From the NCBI GenBank assembly GCA_949592205.1, contig CATIUR010000001.1, positions 39,449,001 through 39,513,000 on the forward strand: a stretch of 64,000 nt of DNA. Direction: 5' to 3'. The first letter of the stretch is position 1. Every line of letters begins with the position of its first letter. The notes beneath the pieces were generated by a model. The model made no database searches. It was not told the DNA's origin and saw only the letters and a list, made by a program, of their open reading frames with translations. The position numbers and the translations under genes are program-made. Of the stretch, positions 46,776 to 57,900 are shown piece by piece. Source of the stretch: Helichrysum umbraculigerum (lineage: Eukaryota > Streptophyta > Magnoliopsida > Asterales > Asteraceae).

Positions 46776-47574
46776 ACAGGCTGTTTGACACTTACATTTT
46801 ATACAAGTATAGAATATACTTAAAACGTAAACGTACTTTACTCGGCGTTACTTATACATGAAAATACTATACTTTTGAAAGTATACAACGATATTTGGAT
46901 ATGTACAAGACTATACTAAACTAAACGTGAGATTTCACTCACACACGCGTACGAGATTACACTCGGAAATACTTAGGAGATTACACTCCAACAAACTTAC
47001 ACTTGTACACTACACGGGATTGCACCCGATACGAACTTATGAATTCACTCACTAATACGAGCTTTCACTCGTACCCTTTGGGGATTAAGCCCATTGGAAC
47101 TTACGCGAACGATACACGTTATGATACAAACAAACAATTATACACGTACGCTTTACAACTTTTCTACAAACTACAAACGATTACAAACGTACAAACAAAC
47201 TTATGGACATTAACTAGTTTGGGAACAACTAGCATGGATACTTTACAAGTATTCCATTTACTTACTGAACCTTATGCGTATTAGGACGCTAAGGGTTGCT
47301 AGTTCGGGAATACTACTTGCTTACTTACCGTATTGTCTGCTAAACTAAGGTGAGTCTTACAGCCCCTATTTTACTGTTTTATACCAGGGGTGAGATGCAT
47401 TACTCGTTTTCCTAAAACTAATAAAGGCCGAGTTAACGCATGATTTGCATGACTTGCAATCATGGTAGCTTAAGTTGCTTTCTTACTTGTTCAATATAAA
47501 TGCTTTGAATTGTATTCACTGATGTACTAATAAATACTGTTGTTAAACTTCTACTCTGTTGTCTCATGGCAACG

Positions 47575-47812
47575 TACGGTTTGCATGACCTGCAACCACT
47601 TACTTATATACGGTTTGCATGACCTGCAACCACATACTTATATACGGTTTGCATGACCTGCAACCACTTACTTATATACGGTTTGCATGACCTGCAACCA
47701 CTTACTTACAAACGGTTTGCATGACCTGCGACCATTTACTTATATACGGTTTGCATGACCTGCAACCACCCACTTACAAAGGATTTGCATGACCTGCGAT
47801 CGTCACTTACTG
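47575..47812. repeat. 34-bp tandem repeat, seven units
   Basis: Units begin TACGGTTTGCATGACCTGC at 47575, 47609, 47643 and every 34 bp after that. The last two are degraded (GGATTTGCATGACCTGCGA). The core GCATGACCTGCAACCA is the best conserved part. Confidence 0.92.
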
Positions 47813-48218
47813 GCTGAATTATGATTTTACGAATACTACTTGTGTGTTTAAACTATTTACTTACTTACAAACCTGTGAGATTCACCAACCTTTTTGGTTG
47901 ACCGTTTTAGTAATGCTTCTCAGGTATACAGCATCAGTAGGGATGCCCAGCAGGATAAGCTTACTTAGCTCGAGTCGCATGCATTTACAAGCTTGGAGAT
48001 TTTCATACATTACTTTTGTACTTACTGTTATGTATTAGAATCTCTAGGAATTTACTCGAACTCGAGCTTGTATTTTGAAACTACTTATGTATTAATGTAA
48101 TAACTTTTCGAACGTCTCATTTAGAGTCGTTCACTGTATCCTTTGTGCTTGTGATTATTGATTAGTAACACCCAAAACATCGCTTCCGCAAACTGTTAAA
48201 TTTGGGGGTGTTACAGAT

Positions 48219-48230
48219 TGATATCAGAGC
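48219..48230 (+). promoter_or_regulatory. Gypsy-2 primer-binding site, one mismatch
   Basis: TGATATCAGAGC follows the LTR by three bases. It differs from the initiator tRNA-Met complement TGGTATCAGAGC at one position. The PBS is normally copied from the tRNA in each cycle, so the mismatch may be later decay. Confidence 0.8.
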
Positions 48231-48492
48231 CTAAGGTTATAGTGAACTAGGTTGCATTTAGTGGGCCTAGACTATGACCGTTAGGCAGTATTCCTCATTA
48301 GGTATAACTGGTTCAGGAATTACAGCATACAAGTTTAATTTAACATAGCCTGATCAACTATGTACAATTAAATGAAGATGATGTGAGTTCTGAAAGGGGT
48401 TATGTTGAACCGGAATGCATTAGCTGACTCTGACCTCGAGGGAACCGGGACTTTTACGTGATTGTGCTAGACACGAACTAGGCGGTTATGTG

Positions 48493-48523
<31 letters not shown>

Positions 48524-48781
48524 GGCCTCTTTTCCCCGATACGATACCCTCTCTCGACTACTGCGAAATTCATTTTTCAACTTACATCAAACAAACGACA
48601 ACTCGATTCTCGTCGTTCCATCCTTGCTTAACTTTTATGTTTCAATGATAACAATTCTACTACTATGGTTAAACTGTCCTCGTATCAACCTTTGTCGATA
48701 TTTCTTTGTACTTAACCGATCATCGCGATCACAATTCTTGTTCAAACCTTTACATGTTCTTTATTTATTGTTTCAAGGAAC
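48231..48781 (+). other. Gypsy-2 leader
   Basis: Non-coding sequence between PBS and gag with a (TA)n tract at about 48490-48520. Nothing else recognised. Confidence 0.6.
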
Positions 48782-49927
48782 ATGCCTCCCCGACGACAAA
48801 TCACCCTTACTGAAGCCGAAGTCGCGGGTATTATTGCCCGTAGTGTGGCCCAAGCTCTAGCTGTCCGAGCAACCAATCCCGGAAGCGAAGATACGGCTAA
48901 CAACACACCACCACACAAAACCTGCACCTACAAGGACTTCCAAAACTGCAAACCATTGAGTTTTGCAGGTACTGAAGGAGCGATCGGTCTGATTCGATGG
49001 ATCGAGAAGATTGAAGCAGTATTCCTTATCTGCAACTGTGTTGAGGACGACAAGGTCAAGTTCGCAGCCAGCACTTTTTCTGACACTGCCCTTACTTGGT
49101 GGAACACTTATGCTCAAACTGTGAGTGTCGCCAATGCCTACAAGCTTCCATGGGAAGAGCTAAAGAAGATGCTGAGGGGAGAGTACTGCCCCAGAGACGA
49201 ACTAAAACAACTGGAGATAGAATTCTGGAATCACAAGATGCAGGGGAATGACATCACCGGTTACACCAACCGTTTTCATCAGCTGGCACTTCTCTGCCCA
49301 ACTATGGTTGATCCTGAGTACAAAAGGATCGAGAAATACGTCGACGGACTTCCTGAACGACTTCAAGATTTAGTTACTTCATCCAAACCGGGAACTATCC
49401 AGAGCGCCATTCGTATGGCTCATGAACTGACGGCCAACTCTATCCGCCGTGGCTCGACTTCTGCCCCATCTGCAAACAAACGCAAATGGGAAGCCAATCC
49501 CCACTCATCCAACCCTACCTCCGACAAAAAGCTCGTAACTACCAATACCAGTGAACCAAAGGCTTACAAGGGGAGCAAGCCCTACTGTTCCAAATGCGGT
49601 ATACACCATGAGGGCCCCTGTCCCTGCGCCAACTGCAAGAAATTCGGGCACCTGGCCCAAGACTGCCAAACCAACACTACTGGTACCAACACCAGCGCAA
49701 CCAAAACTTGTTATGAGTGCAACGGTACCGGGCATTTCAGGAAGGATTGCCCAAAACTGAAACTCCGAACCAACAATGCGAGGAGTAGAGCTTACATAAT
49801 TAACGCTAGGGAGGAGGACCCGAACCCGAGACTTTGTGATTTGCTCAACCCGGGTACATACATTCTAGATTACCCGAACTGTTTAACAACTTATGCATAT
49901 TGCCTTAAGTTCTATGAACTCTCCTAG
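48782..49927 (+). CDS. gag: Gypsy-2 gag, intact capsid and zinc knuckles, altered C-terminus
   Basis: Starts MPPRRQITLTEAEVAGIIAR. The capsid-type domain spans residues about 45-225 (FAGTEGAIGLIRWIEKIEAV, ALTWWNTYAQTV, MLRGEYCPRDELKQLE). Zinc-binding motifs are in CANCKKFGHLAQDC (about 281-294) and CYECNGTGHFRKDC (about 310-323). It is a relative of gypsy-1 Gag. After residue about 345 (RAYIINAREEDPN), where the protease linker should begin, the sequence leaves the family pattern and stops at 49927. That marks the upstream end of the pol deletion. The Gag frame itself is open, so the product could still form particles (inference). Confidence 0.85.
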   Translation: MPPRRQITLTEAEVAGIIARSVAQALAVRATNPGSEDTANNTPPHKTCTYKDFQNCKPLSFAGTEGAIGLIRWIEKIEAVFLICNCVEDDKVKFAASTFSDTALTWWNTYAQTVSVANAYKLPWEELKKMLRGEYCPRDELKQLEIEFWNHKMQGNDITGYTNRFHQLALLCPTMVDPEYKRIEKYVDGLPERLQDLVTSSKPGTIQSAIRMAHELTANSIRRGSTSAPSANKRKWEANPHSSNPTSDKKLVTTNTSEPKAYKGSKPYCSKCGIHHEGPCPCANCKKFGHLAQDCQTNTTGTNTSATKTCYECNGTGHFRKDCPKLKLRTNNARSRAYIINAREEDPNPRLCDLLNPGTYILDYPNCLTTYAYCLKFYELS

Positions 49928-50194
49928 ATCCTAAGTACCCAATAGGATTAGGAAACGATCGACTATACGGATTCTGACCATATGACTTGTATTACATCTT
50001 GATTCTTCCCAAACTAACTTTCTTCCCAAACATCTCACACTGGTTGAGATCGGGAACTCGAACACTTTCACTTGATTCTCAACTGACCATGTCCTATGGA
50101 CAAATGGCCGATGCTATTTATCGACTTTTCCCAAGCGATACCGATTACTACTTCGAACAAATTTCGGGACGAAATTTTATTAACAAGGGGAGAA
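49928..50194 (+). other. Remnant 3' internal end of gypsy-2 with polypurine tract
   Basis: About 270 bp without a pol domain, ending in TTTCGGGACGAAATTT and the tract AACAAGGGGAGAA (50182-50194) before the right LTR. These are the usual last bases of chromovirus internal regions. Confidence 0.8.
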
Positions 50195-50289
50195 TGTAAC
50201 AACCCCAAAATTTGGACCAATTTAAAATTTTCCTAATTACGTGTTTATTACTTGTATTTAATATGAAATAGGATTAAATACATTACCTA

Positions 50290-50342
<53 letters not shown>

Positions 50343-51649
50343 ATGGAATATATGTATATATATACGCGAATACGATTCGTACAATTATCGTATAAAACAA
50401 CAATCGTACAAACTTGCGGACAATTGTAAAACAATTATTAAATAATGTGAAATTATTTAATTACTTTGACTAGTACTTTATATTATATTTATAATATAAC
50501 GGAAAACGTACGTTTTAATTAAAAACGTCACCGAACTCTCCGAAAACTCGACCAACCGACAAAACAAGCAAAGTTATGTTGTTTAACTTGAAAACAAAGT
50601 ATTTTATTAAAATACTTCAACTAAATTATCGGATATTATTACGTATTTTAAAACGTATATTTAATCGCGTACAAAATGATTTTTACGTTTAAACGACCGG
50701 GGAAACGAACACCGCACGGAGCGCAAACACGGAGGAAACAAAGTTTGGTGAGACCACACCATGGTGGCCCCACCCCAACCGGCCAAGGTAAGGGGACACC
50801 ACCCCCCTCACCTCTTTTCCCATTTCAACACACAAACACAACCCACTCCTCATCATCTCTATTTTCTCTCAAATCCCATCTCTCTCTCTCTCTAAATCGG
50901 CACTCTCTCTCTCTAGAAAACAACCACAAAACTTGCTTGAATCACAAAACGGAAAGGAGCAACGACGATCACCACAACGAGGGCTACAAACCTATCTTTT
51001 CGGATTTTCGTTTCGACAACTTTGTAAGTTTTCCGGCGACCCGAAACTTTTCCGATTTCTTTTATTTTGCTAGATTATTGTTCCCCTAGCTAAATGATGT
51101 CCAAATATGTAACTTAAACTCGTTTTTGAACACTTTTACGAAAATGTCGGTTTTGGTCATCTTAAATAAAACGACACTACAAACATTAAAAACGACATCC
51201 AACAATTTTTATGAACTCTATATAACATAATATAACTTGTGTAAAAGTTTCAACTTGAACGGAACTCGTTAAACTCGTTTTCGACACAAGCTAAAACCTG
51301 ACCAGACGCTAGTGTCGCATGGCTCACGCCAGTTATGCGTCACTACGTCTGAGTGACGCATAGGTCACGAACCGTCCATACGCGACACTTCTTAAGTGCC
51401 GCTAAAACACTATACCGTCACTTCACTAGTGACGCAATCATAACACCTTCGGCAGAAACAGCACGACACTTACTTAGTGTCGCTACCATATAACTTTCAG
51501 TAGTAACGAGCGTCACTCCTTTAGTGACGCCATCATATAACCTTCGGCAGAAACAAGCGACACTTCCTTAGTGTCGCTATCATCGGTAGAAACTTATAAC
51601 CTTCAGTAGAAACGAATGACGTCCGGTTACTACTGATGACGTCATTGAC
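50195..51649 (+). mobile_element. Gypsy-2 right LTR, part 1
   Basis: Begins TGTAACAACCCC and matches 45079-46508. The (TA)n tract at 50294-50340 is much longer than in the left LTR (45178-45196). It breaks at CATTGAC, where copia-2 inserted. Confidence 0.93.
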
Positions 51650-52207
51650 TGTTGAGAACTGAGACACTGTCATATCTGCTCAGAATACAAGTATTGTGCC
51701 GCTGTTGGTATATGACTTCAACCACTGTTAGTAGAAGTCAACCACTGTTAGAAGAAGACAACCGCTGTTAGTACATTTGTCTAACAGGGCCACTGTTAGT
51801 GTATAGTTTGTATTTTGTATCAAGTACTCAACCACTGTTGATAATATACGAGTACTACCCCTGTTAGTTATATACTCAACCACTGTTGGTTAGTCGGTTA
51901 GAGATAATTATGGAATAGATAGGATTTCCATAATAGTTTGATTCTGTAAAGGACTCTATGTGTTATAAATAGAGATTCTGTAAATCCTAGAAGTAGGAAC
52001 ACAGGATGAATTTATTCTAGTTATTTAGCTTCAAGGTTGTAAACCCTAACACAAATTGTGTGTTCGTATTATTAATAATATTGAAGCTTTTGGTTAGATA
52101 TTCTGTTATATACAAGTTTGTTCTTCAAGTTATTAATAAACTATTCCGCAAGCTTATTAATAATCAATCAAAGTAATACATACTAAGATCTCTAGCTGGG
52201 ATCATCA
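51650..52207 (+). mobile_element. Copia-2 5' LTR with CCACTGTTAG array
   Basis: Begins TGTTGAGAACTGAGAC and ends GGGATCATCA. Between 51695 and 51895 about nine copies of CCACTGTTAG or close variants (CCGCTGTTAG, CCCCTGTTAG, CCACTGTTGG) lie upstream of the TATA box TATAAATA at 51964-51971. Confidence 0.95.
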
Positions 52208-52209
52208 AG

Positions 52210-52221
52210 TGGTATCAGAGC
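52210..52221 (+). promoter_or_regulatory. Copia-2 primer-binding site (initiator tRNA-Met)
   Basis: TGGTATCAGAGC two bases after the LTR end, a full match to the initiator tRNA-Met 3' end complement. Confidence 0.93.
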
Positions 52222-52284
52222 TTGATATTACTTTGATCTTGAAGAAGGTAATTGAATTTCGCAGCTTTTTAAACAAATAACAAG

Positions 52285-54915
52285 ATGTCTACTGAATCAA
52301 TGGAAGGTATACAAGCTACAAAGATTCCCATGCTCAAACCTGATGAGTTTGAGCTATGGCAGACTAGGATTAGGCAATACATGTTGCTTACGGATTATAT
52401 GATGTGGGAGGTGGTTACTAATGGACCAAACTATACTAAGGATGCAGATGGTAAAAAGGAAGAAAGACCACCACCAAAGTCTGATGCAGAGAGAAAAGAA
52501 AGAGCAACAGAGTGGAAGGCATTAAGTACTCTACTTTTGTCTATTCCTAATGAGTATCAAAGGAAGTTTGAAAACTGTGAAGATGCTCAGGTTCTTATGC
52601 AAGCAATTGTTAAGAGATTTGGTGGTAATGATAACACCAAGAAGAATAAGAGATCTCTTCTCAAACAACAGTTTGAAAACTTTGCAGGTGTAAAGTCTGA
52701 AACTCTGACTCAGACTTTTGATAGGTTTCAAAAACTTGTGGGTGATTTAGAAAATCACAGTGTCAAGATTGATAAAGATGACTTGAACAGGAAGTTTCTA
52801 AGATCACTTGGTACAGATTGGAATATGTACACTGTGGGACTTAGACAAAGTCCAGATCTTGAAGAGAAAGAGATTGAAGACCTGTACAATGATCTGAGGA
52901 ATTTTGAGCCTGAAGTTCTAGCGTTGAAACAGTCCAATGGTAGCTCTAACAATGCTGCTTTTGTTTCTGTTGGTGAATCTGGTAGTTGTACCACATCTGG
53001 TGCTAATGATAATGTATTGGAAGCATTCTTTGCAAGCCATGTGAATTCATCATTAACTACAGAAGATTTGGAGCAGGTTAGTGAAGAGGACCTAGAAGAG
53101 ATGGATTTAAGATGGCAGATGGCCATGATTACAATCAGGGCAAAGAGGTTTATGCAGAATTCTGGGAACAGAAATTTTTCTTACAAGAGAGATGGTATAG
53201 CTGGTTTTGACAAGAGCAAGGTGGAGTGTTTCAACTGTCACAAGATGGGACACTTTGCTAGGGAGTGCAAGAGCACACAGGCTGGAGGATCTCAGAATGG
53301 TTTTGTAAGAAATAATTCTGGTCCTCAAAGAAGATTGATACCAGTTCAGAACACCACTTCAGATTCATTGGTTACTCAAGATGGAATGGGAGGATTTGAC
53401 TGGAGTGACCAAGAAGAGCTTGTAACCACAAATCAAGCTTTGATGGCTGTCACAGAAGAACCAGAGTCTTCAGACATTCCATATGAGGTACAATCTAAAT
53501 TATGTTCTCCTGCATGTAAGAAAATGGTTAAATTTTATAGGGATCATAATATGGTTGTGTGTAATGAATTAAAAGCTTGTAAGGAAAAAAGTCAACATGC
53601 CACTTTAGCTATTGAAAACTTAGAAAATCAGATAAAAGCTTATGAAAAGAATGAATCTCAATTTCACTTAGATATTAAGTATCTAAATTGGGAAAAGAAA
53701 GCTTTACAAACAAAAGTTGATATGCTAAGTGCTAAGTTGGCTGAGGCAATTTCTGATAAGGAGTCAATAAAATTGAAAGTTGATGAATTGGAAAATGTTT
53801 CAAAAGGTGTTCAAAACTTAATCAAGTCTCAAATTCATGATAAATTAAAACTTGGATTAGGTTACAACCTTAATGCTGTTCCTCCACCTTATAATCATAC
53901 TTATTTCCCACCTAAAACTGATTTTGTTTTAGAAACACTTAAGGTAGGTGTGTCTGAGGAGGTTAAAAAGGTAGATCCAGTTGTTAATTGTGCTGATAAT
54001 GTGAATTTTGATAAAGTTGAGGTATCTGATTGGACTGAGGAAGATGGGAGTGATAATGATAGCTCATCAGGTGGTAATTCTGTAGATGGTAGTGTTAAGT
54101 CTATTACTGGTCTAGTTTCTGAACTTAATAGTACTAAACTAGAAGAGGGTAAAAAGATGTTTGTTGAGAAAGCAAAAGCTCAAATAGATCAAGTCAGGAA
54201 AACCAACAAGGCTAGTTCAGGTTTAGGATATGTACACAAAAAGGTCAATACTGAATCAAAAGACAAGTTGAAATCTGAGTGTGATAAGTGTACATGTAAA
54301 TCAAAGAAGTCTGAGTTACATACTGCAAGTAATTTGAATAAATCCATTCCCAGGGGTAATCAAAGAAATTGGAACCAATTGATTTCACAAAGGTTGGGTA
54401 ATGGGTTTGAATGTGTGAAAAGAAAGTCATGTTTTATTTGTGGTAGATATAATCATCTTCAACAGGACTGTTACTACAATCCTAAAAATAATAGGAACAG
54501 TGGTACAGGTCATGTGTTGATAAATAAGCCTAACAGAGGCAAGGCTGCAGCCCCTGTTAATGCTACAGCAGTGCCCCTGTCAATGGCTAATAGAGGCAAG
54601 ACACGAACAGGGGAGGGTTTGACCACTGTCAGGCATGGTACCTCTGCTGGTATTAAACATCTCAAAAGAATGTATATACCAAGTAAAGCTACCACTGCCA
54701 GGGTAATCAATACAAACTTAAAGGTGACCACTGTCAGACCATTAACCCCTGTCAGGTCTAAAACAGATTGTTTTTGGAGACATACAAATGTATCTACATC
54801 TAAAGTTTCCAAAACCAATGCAGCACTGAGATCAATCACTGTCAAAAGGGTTGATGTCAAAGGTGCTCATGGGAAACCCAAAGCCAAATTGGTTTGGGTT
54901 CCCAAGAAAAACTAA
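52285..54915 (+). CDS. gag: Copia-2 gag, intact
   Basis: 876 codons from MSTESMEGIQATKIPMLKPD. The N-terminal Gag region has MLLTDYMMWEVV and the copia capsid pattern LLKQQFENFAG…FDRFQKLVGDLE (residues about 40-220). Zinc knuckles are CFNCHKMGHFAREC (residue 315) and CFICGRYNHLQQDC (residue 716). Between them lies a predicted coiled coil (about 430-520). The C-terminal 120 residues are Thr/Val-rich, and their codons include the element's ACCCCTGTTA/ACCACTGTCA motif. Stop TAA at 54913-54915. The pol frame is −1 relative to it, so Gag-Pol needs frameshifting or splicing. Confidence 0.92.
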   Translation: MSTESMEGIQATKIPMLKPDEFELWQTRIRQYMLLTDYMMWEVVTNGPNYTKDADGKKEERPPPKSDAERKERATEWKALSTLLLSIPNEYQRKFENCEDAQVLMQAIVKRFGGNDNTKKNKRSLLKQQFENFAGVKSETLTQTFDRFQKLVGDLENHSVKIDKDDLNRKFLRSLGTDWNMYTVGLRQSPDLEEKEIEDLYNDLRNFEPEVLALKQSNGSSNNAAFVSVGESGSCTTSGANDNVLEAFFASHVNSSLTTEDLEQVSEEDLEEMDLRWQMAMITIRAKRFMQNSGNRNFSYKRDGIAGFDKSKVECFNCHKMGHFARECKSTQAGGSQNGFVRNNSGPQRRLIPVQNTTSDSLVTQDGMGGFDWSDQEELVTTNQALMAVTEEPESSDIPYEVQSKLCSPACKKMVKFYRDHNMVVCNELKACKEKSQHATLAIENLENQIKAYEKNESQFHLDIKYLNWEKKALQTKVDMLSAKLAEAISDKESIKLKVDELENVSKGVQNLIKSQIHDKLKLGLGYNLNAVPPPYNHTYFPPKTDFVLETLKVGVSEEVKKVDPVVNCADNVNFDKVEVSDWTEEDGSDNDSSSGGNSVDGSVKSITGLVSELNSTKLEEGKKMFVEKAKAQIDQVRKTNKASSGLGYVHKKVNTESKDKLKSECDKCTCKSKKSELHTASNLNKSIPRGNQRNWNQLISQRLGNGFECVKRKSCFICGRYNHLQQDCYYNPKNNRNSGTGHVLINKPNRGKAAAPVNATAVPLSMANRGKTRTGEGLTTVRHGTSAGIKHLKRMYIPSKATTARVINTNLKVTTVRPLTPVRSKTDCFWRHTNVSTSKVSKTNAALRSITVKRVDVKGAHGKPKAKLVWVPKKN

Positions 54916-57900
54916 TTGTTTTTCTCATATATGTGCAGGGCAAGCCACCAAGCTTATGGCATATTGATTCTGGCTGTTCAAGACACATGACTGGAGACAG
55001 GAAAAAGCTACAGGACTTTAAAGCGTTTGCTGGAGGAGATGTAGCATTTGGAAGCAATCCTAAAGGAGGTAAAATCACAGGTAAAGGTAAGGTAAAAAGC
55101 AGTAAGCTCACTTTCAATGATGTTTATTATGTTGAGCAATTGAGATACAATTTGCTTAGTGTGAGTCAAATCACAGATAAGCAAAATCCTGTATATTTCA
55201 CTGACACAGAATGCCTTATACTTTCTGAAAAACTCAAAATACCTGAAGATAAGATTTTAATGAGAGTTCCAAGAAAGGATAATGTATACTGTAGTGATTT
55301 AAACAAGATGGAATCTCAAAATGTTAACTGTCTCATTTCTAAAGCTACTGTATCTGAATCTGAACTATGGCATAGGAGGATGTGTCACTTGAATTTCAAG
55401 ACCATGAATAAACTTGTTAGGAATAAGCTAGTGAGAGGCTTACCTGAAAAGTTATTTGAATGTAGTGACCACTGTGTAGCATGTCTCAAAGGCAAGCAAC
55501 ACAAGACCTCTTATAAGACCAAGCTTGTAAATACCAATACCACTCCCTTACACCTGTTACATATGGATTTGTTTGGCCCTACCAATGTAGCTAGTCAAGG
55601 GAAGAAATCTTACTGTTTGGTAATAACTGATGATTACTCTAGAATGAGTTGGGTGTTCTTTCTTAGGACTAAGGATGAGACAGGTGAAATACTTAGATCA
55701 TTCATAACTAGGATTGAGAATTCAACTAATCAAAAGGTTAAGATCATCAGGTGTGATAATGGGACAGAATTTAAGAATCATGAGATGAATAAGTTCTGTG
55801 AGGATAAAGGTATAGAAAGACAGTATAGTGCACCTAGGACTCCACAACAAAATGGAGTAGCTGAGAGGAGGAATAGGACACTAATTGAGGCTGCTAGAAG
55901 CATGCTAGCCGATGCTAAACTTCCAATGTCCTTTTGGGCAGAGGCAGTTAGCACTGCTTGTTATGTTTTGAATAGGATTTTGATTATTAAACCTCATAAC
56001 AAGACACCCTATGAGTTATTCTTTAAGAGAAAACCTTTGGTTAGCTTTTTAAAACCATTTGGATGTCCTTGTACTGTCTTAAATACCAGAGATCATCTTG
56101 GTAAGTTTCAGAGTAAGGTAGATGAGGGTGTATTTGTTGGATACTCTATTCAAAGCAAGGCTTATAGAGTATTTAACAAAAGGACTAGGATCATAGAAGA
56201 GACCATGGATGTGACCTTTAATGAACATACATTAAATGTAGAAGGAAAAGGTCCAGAAGTTTTGTTTGATATTGATGCACTAACCCATGCTTTTAGATAT
56301 CCAGATTTGTCTATTAGTGCAGATACAGATGCAGGTACAGATGCAGGTAATGATGCAGGTAAAGATGGGAATTCAACCTCAAGTCAAACTAAAAAGGATG
56401 ACTTGAAGTATGTACTGTTTCCTATTTGGTCTCCAGATCCTCCAGAAGCATTCCAGTTAGAGCAAGATGAACCTTCAGATGATTCAAGTGGGTCAAGTAG
56501 CAAAAATGGTTCAAAGGATGAAGATGGTTCAATTCCAACAGAAAATCAACCATTTACTTCAAAGGGTTCTCATATAGTTTCAGAGCATGATTCAGATGGA
56601 GAGCTTGATTCTCCAAAATTTGTTGAACAAAGTCCTCCATTTCAAGTTTTGGAAAGGACTTCTTTGTCAGATTCTGAAGCAACTCCAAAGCCATCAAAGG
56701 AAAGAGAGGAAAGAGAGTCTTTTTCAGACTCTGAGATAGATAATCTTTTGGGTTCTAATTTGGAAAGAGAACTACTTGATACTTCTACATCTAAATATGT
56801 GGTTCATAAAGATCATTCCTTGGATTTGATCATTGGTGACATTAGTACTCCTGTTCAGACTAGACATCAAACCAAGGTAAGAGAAGAAGATGTACATACT
56901 TCATTATATGTATGTTTTCTTTCTCAGATGGAACCAAAGAAGGCAGTGGAGGCTCTCAAAGATCCAAGCTGGATTGAATCTATGCAGGAAGAATTGTTGC
57001 AATTCAAACTGCAAGATGTGTGGGATTTGGTTGATCTTCCAAAAGGAAAGAAAGCTATAGGCACAAGGTGGATCTTCAAGAACAAGAGAGATGAAAGAGG
57101 GATAGTGATCAAGAATAAGGCTCGGTTGGTAGCACAGGGGTACACACAGGAAGAAGGCATAGATTATGATGATGTCTTTGCCCCTGTTGCTAGAATAGAA
57201 GCTATTAGATTATTTTTAGCTTATGCATCTTATCAGGATTTCAAAGTCTATCAAATGGATGTGAAGAGTGCTTTTCTTCATGGTCTAATTGATGATGAGG
57301 TGTATGTTTGCCAACCACCAGGGTTTGAAGATCCAACATATCCAGATAGAGTGTGCAGATTGAAGAAAGCATTGTATGGATTACATCAAGCTCCAAGAGC
57401 TTGGTATGATACTCTATCTGAGTACTTGCTCAAGAATGGATTCAAGAGAGGTACTATTGACAAGACATTGTTTACCAAGAGGGTTCAAAGAGATATATTG
57501 CTGGTACAGGTGCATGTTGATGATATTATTTTCGGGTCTACAAGGGATTCATTGTGCAAAGAGTTTGAAGATTTAATGCATAAGAAGTTCAAGATGAGTT
57601 CAATGGGTGAACTCACATTCTTTTTAGGATTGCAGGTCAAGCAGAAGTTAGATGGAATCTTTATTAACCAAGGGAAGTATGTGAAAGATATTTTGAATAA
57701 ATTTGGTTATAAAGACGTGAAGGTAGCTAGCACTTCCATGGAGGCACATAAACATCTTAATTCTGATCCTGAGGGGGAGGAAGTAGATGTGCACTTATAC
57801 AGGTCAATGATTGGTTCATTGATGTATTTAACTTCATCTAGACCTGATATAATGTTTGCAGTGTGTCTTTGTGCTAGATATCAGACCAATCCAAAGCAGT

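Larger units (their letters stand above)
45079..48215 (+). mobile_element. Gypsy-2 left (5') LTR
   Basis: Begins TGTAACAACCCC and ends GGGGGTGTTACA. It holds a (TA)n tract, a CT-rich leader-like region (45650-45780), the CGACACT/CGTCACT hairpin array, a 34-bp tandem array, and a 3' part shared with the LTR at 1-1252. The frames at 45532-45945 and 46527-46751 recur in the right LTR and look fortuitous. Confidence 0.93.
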
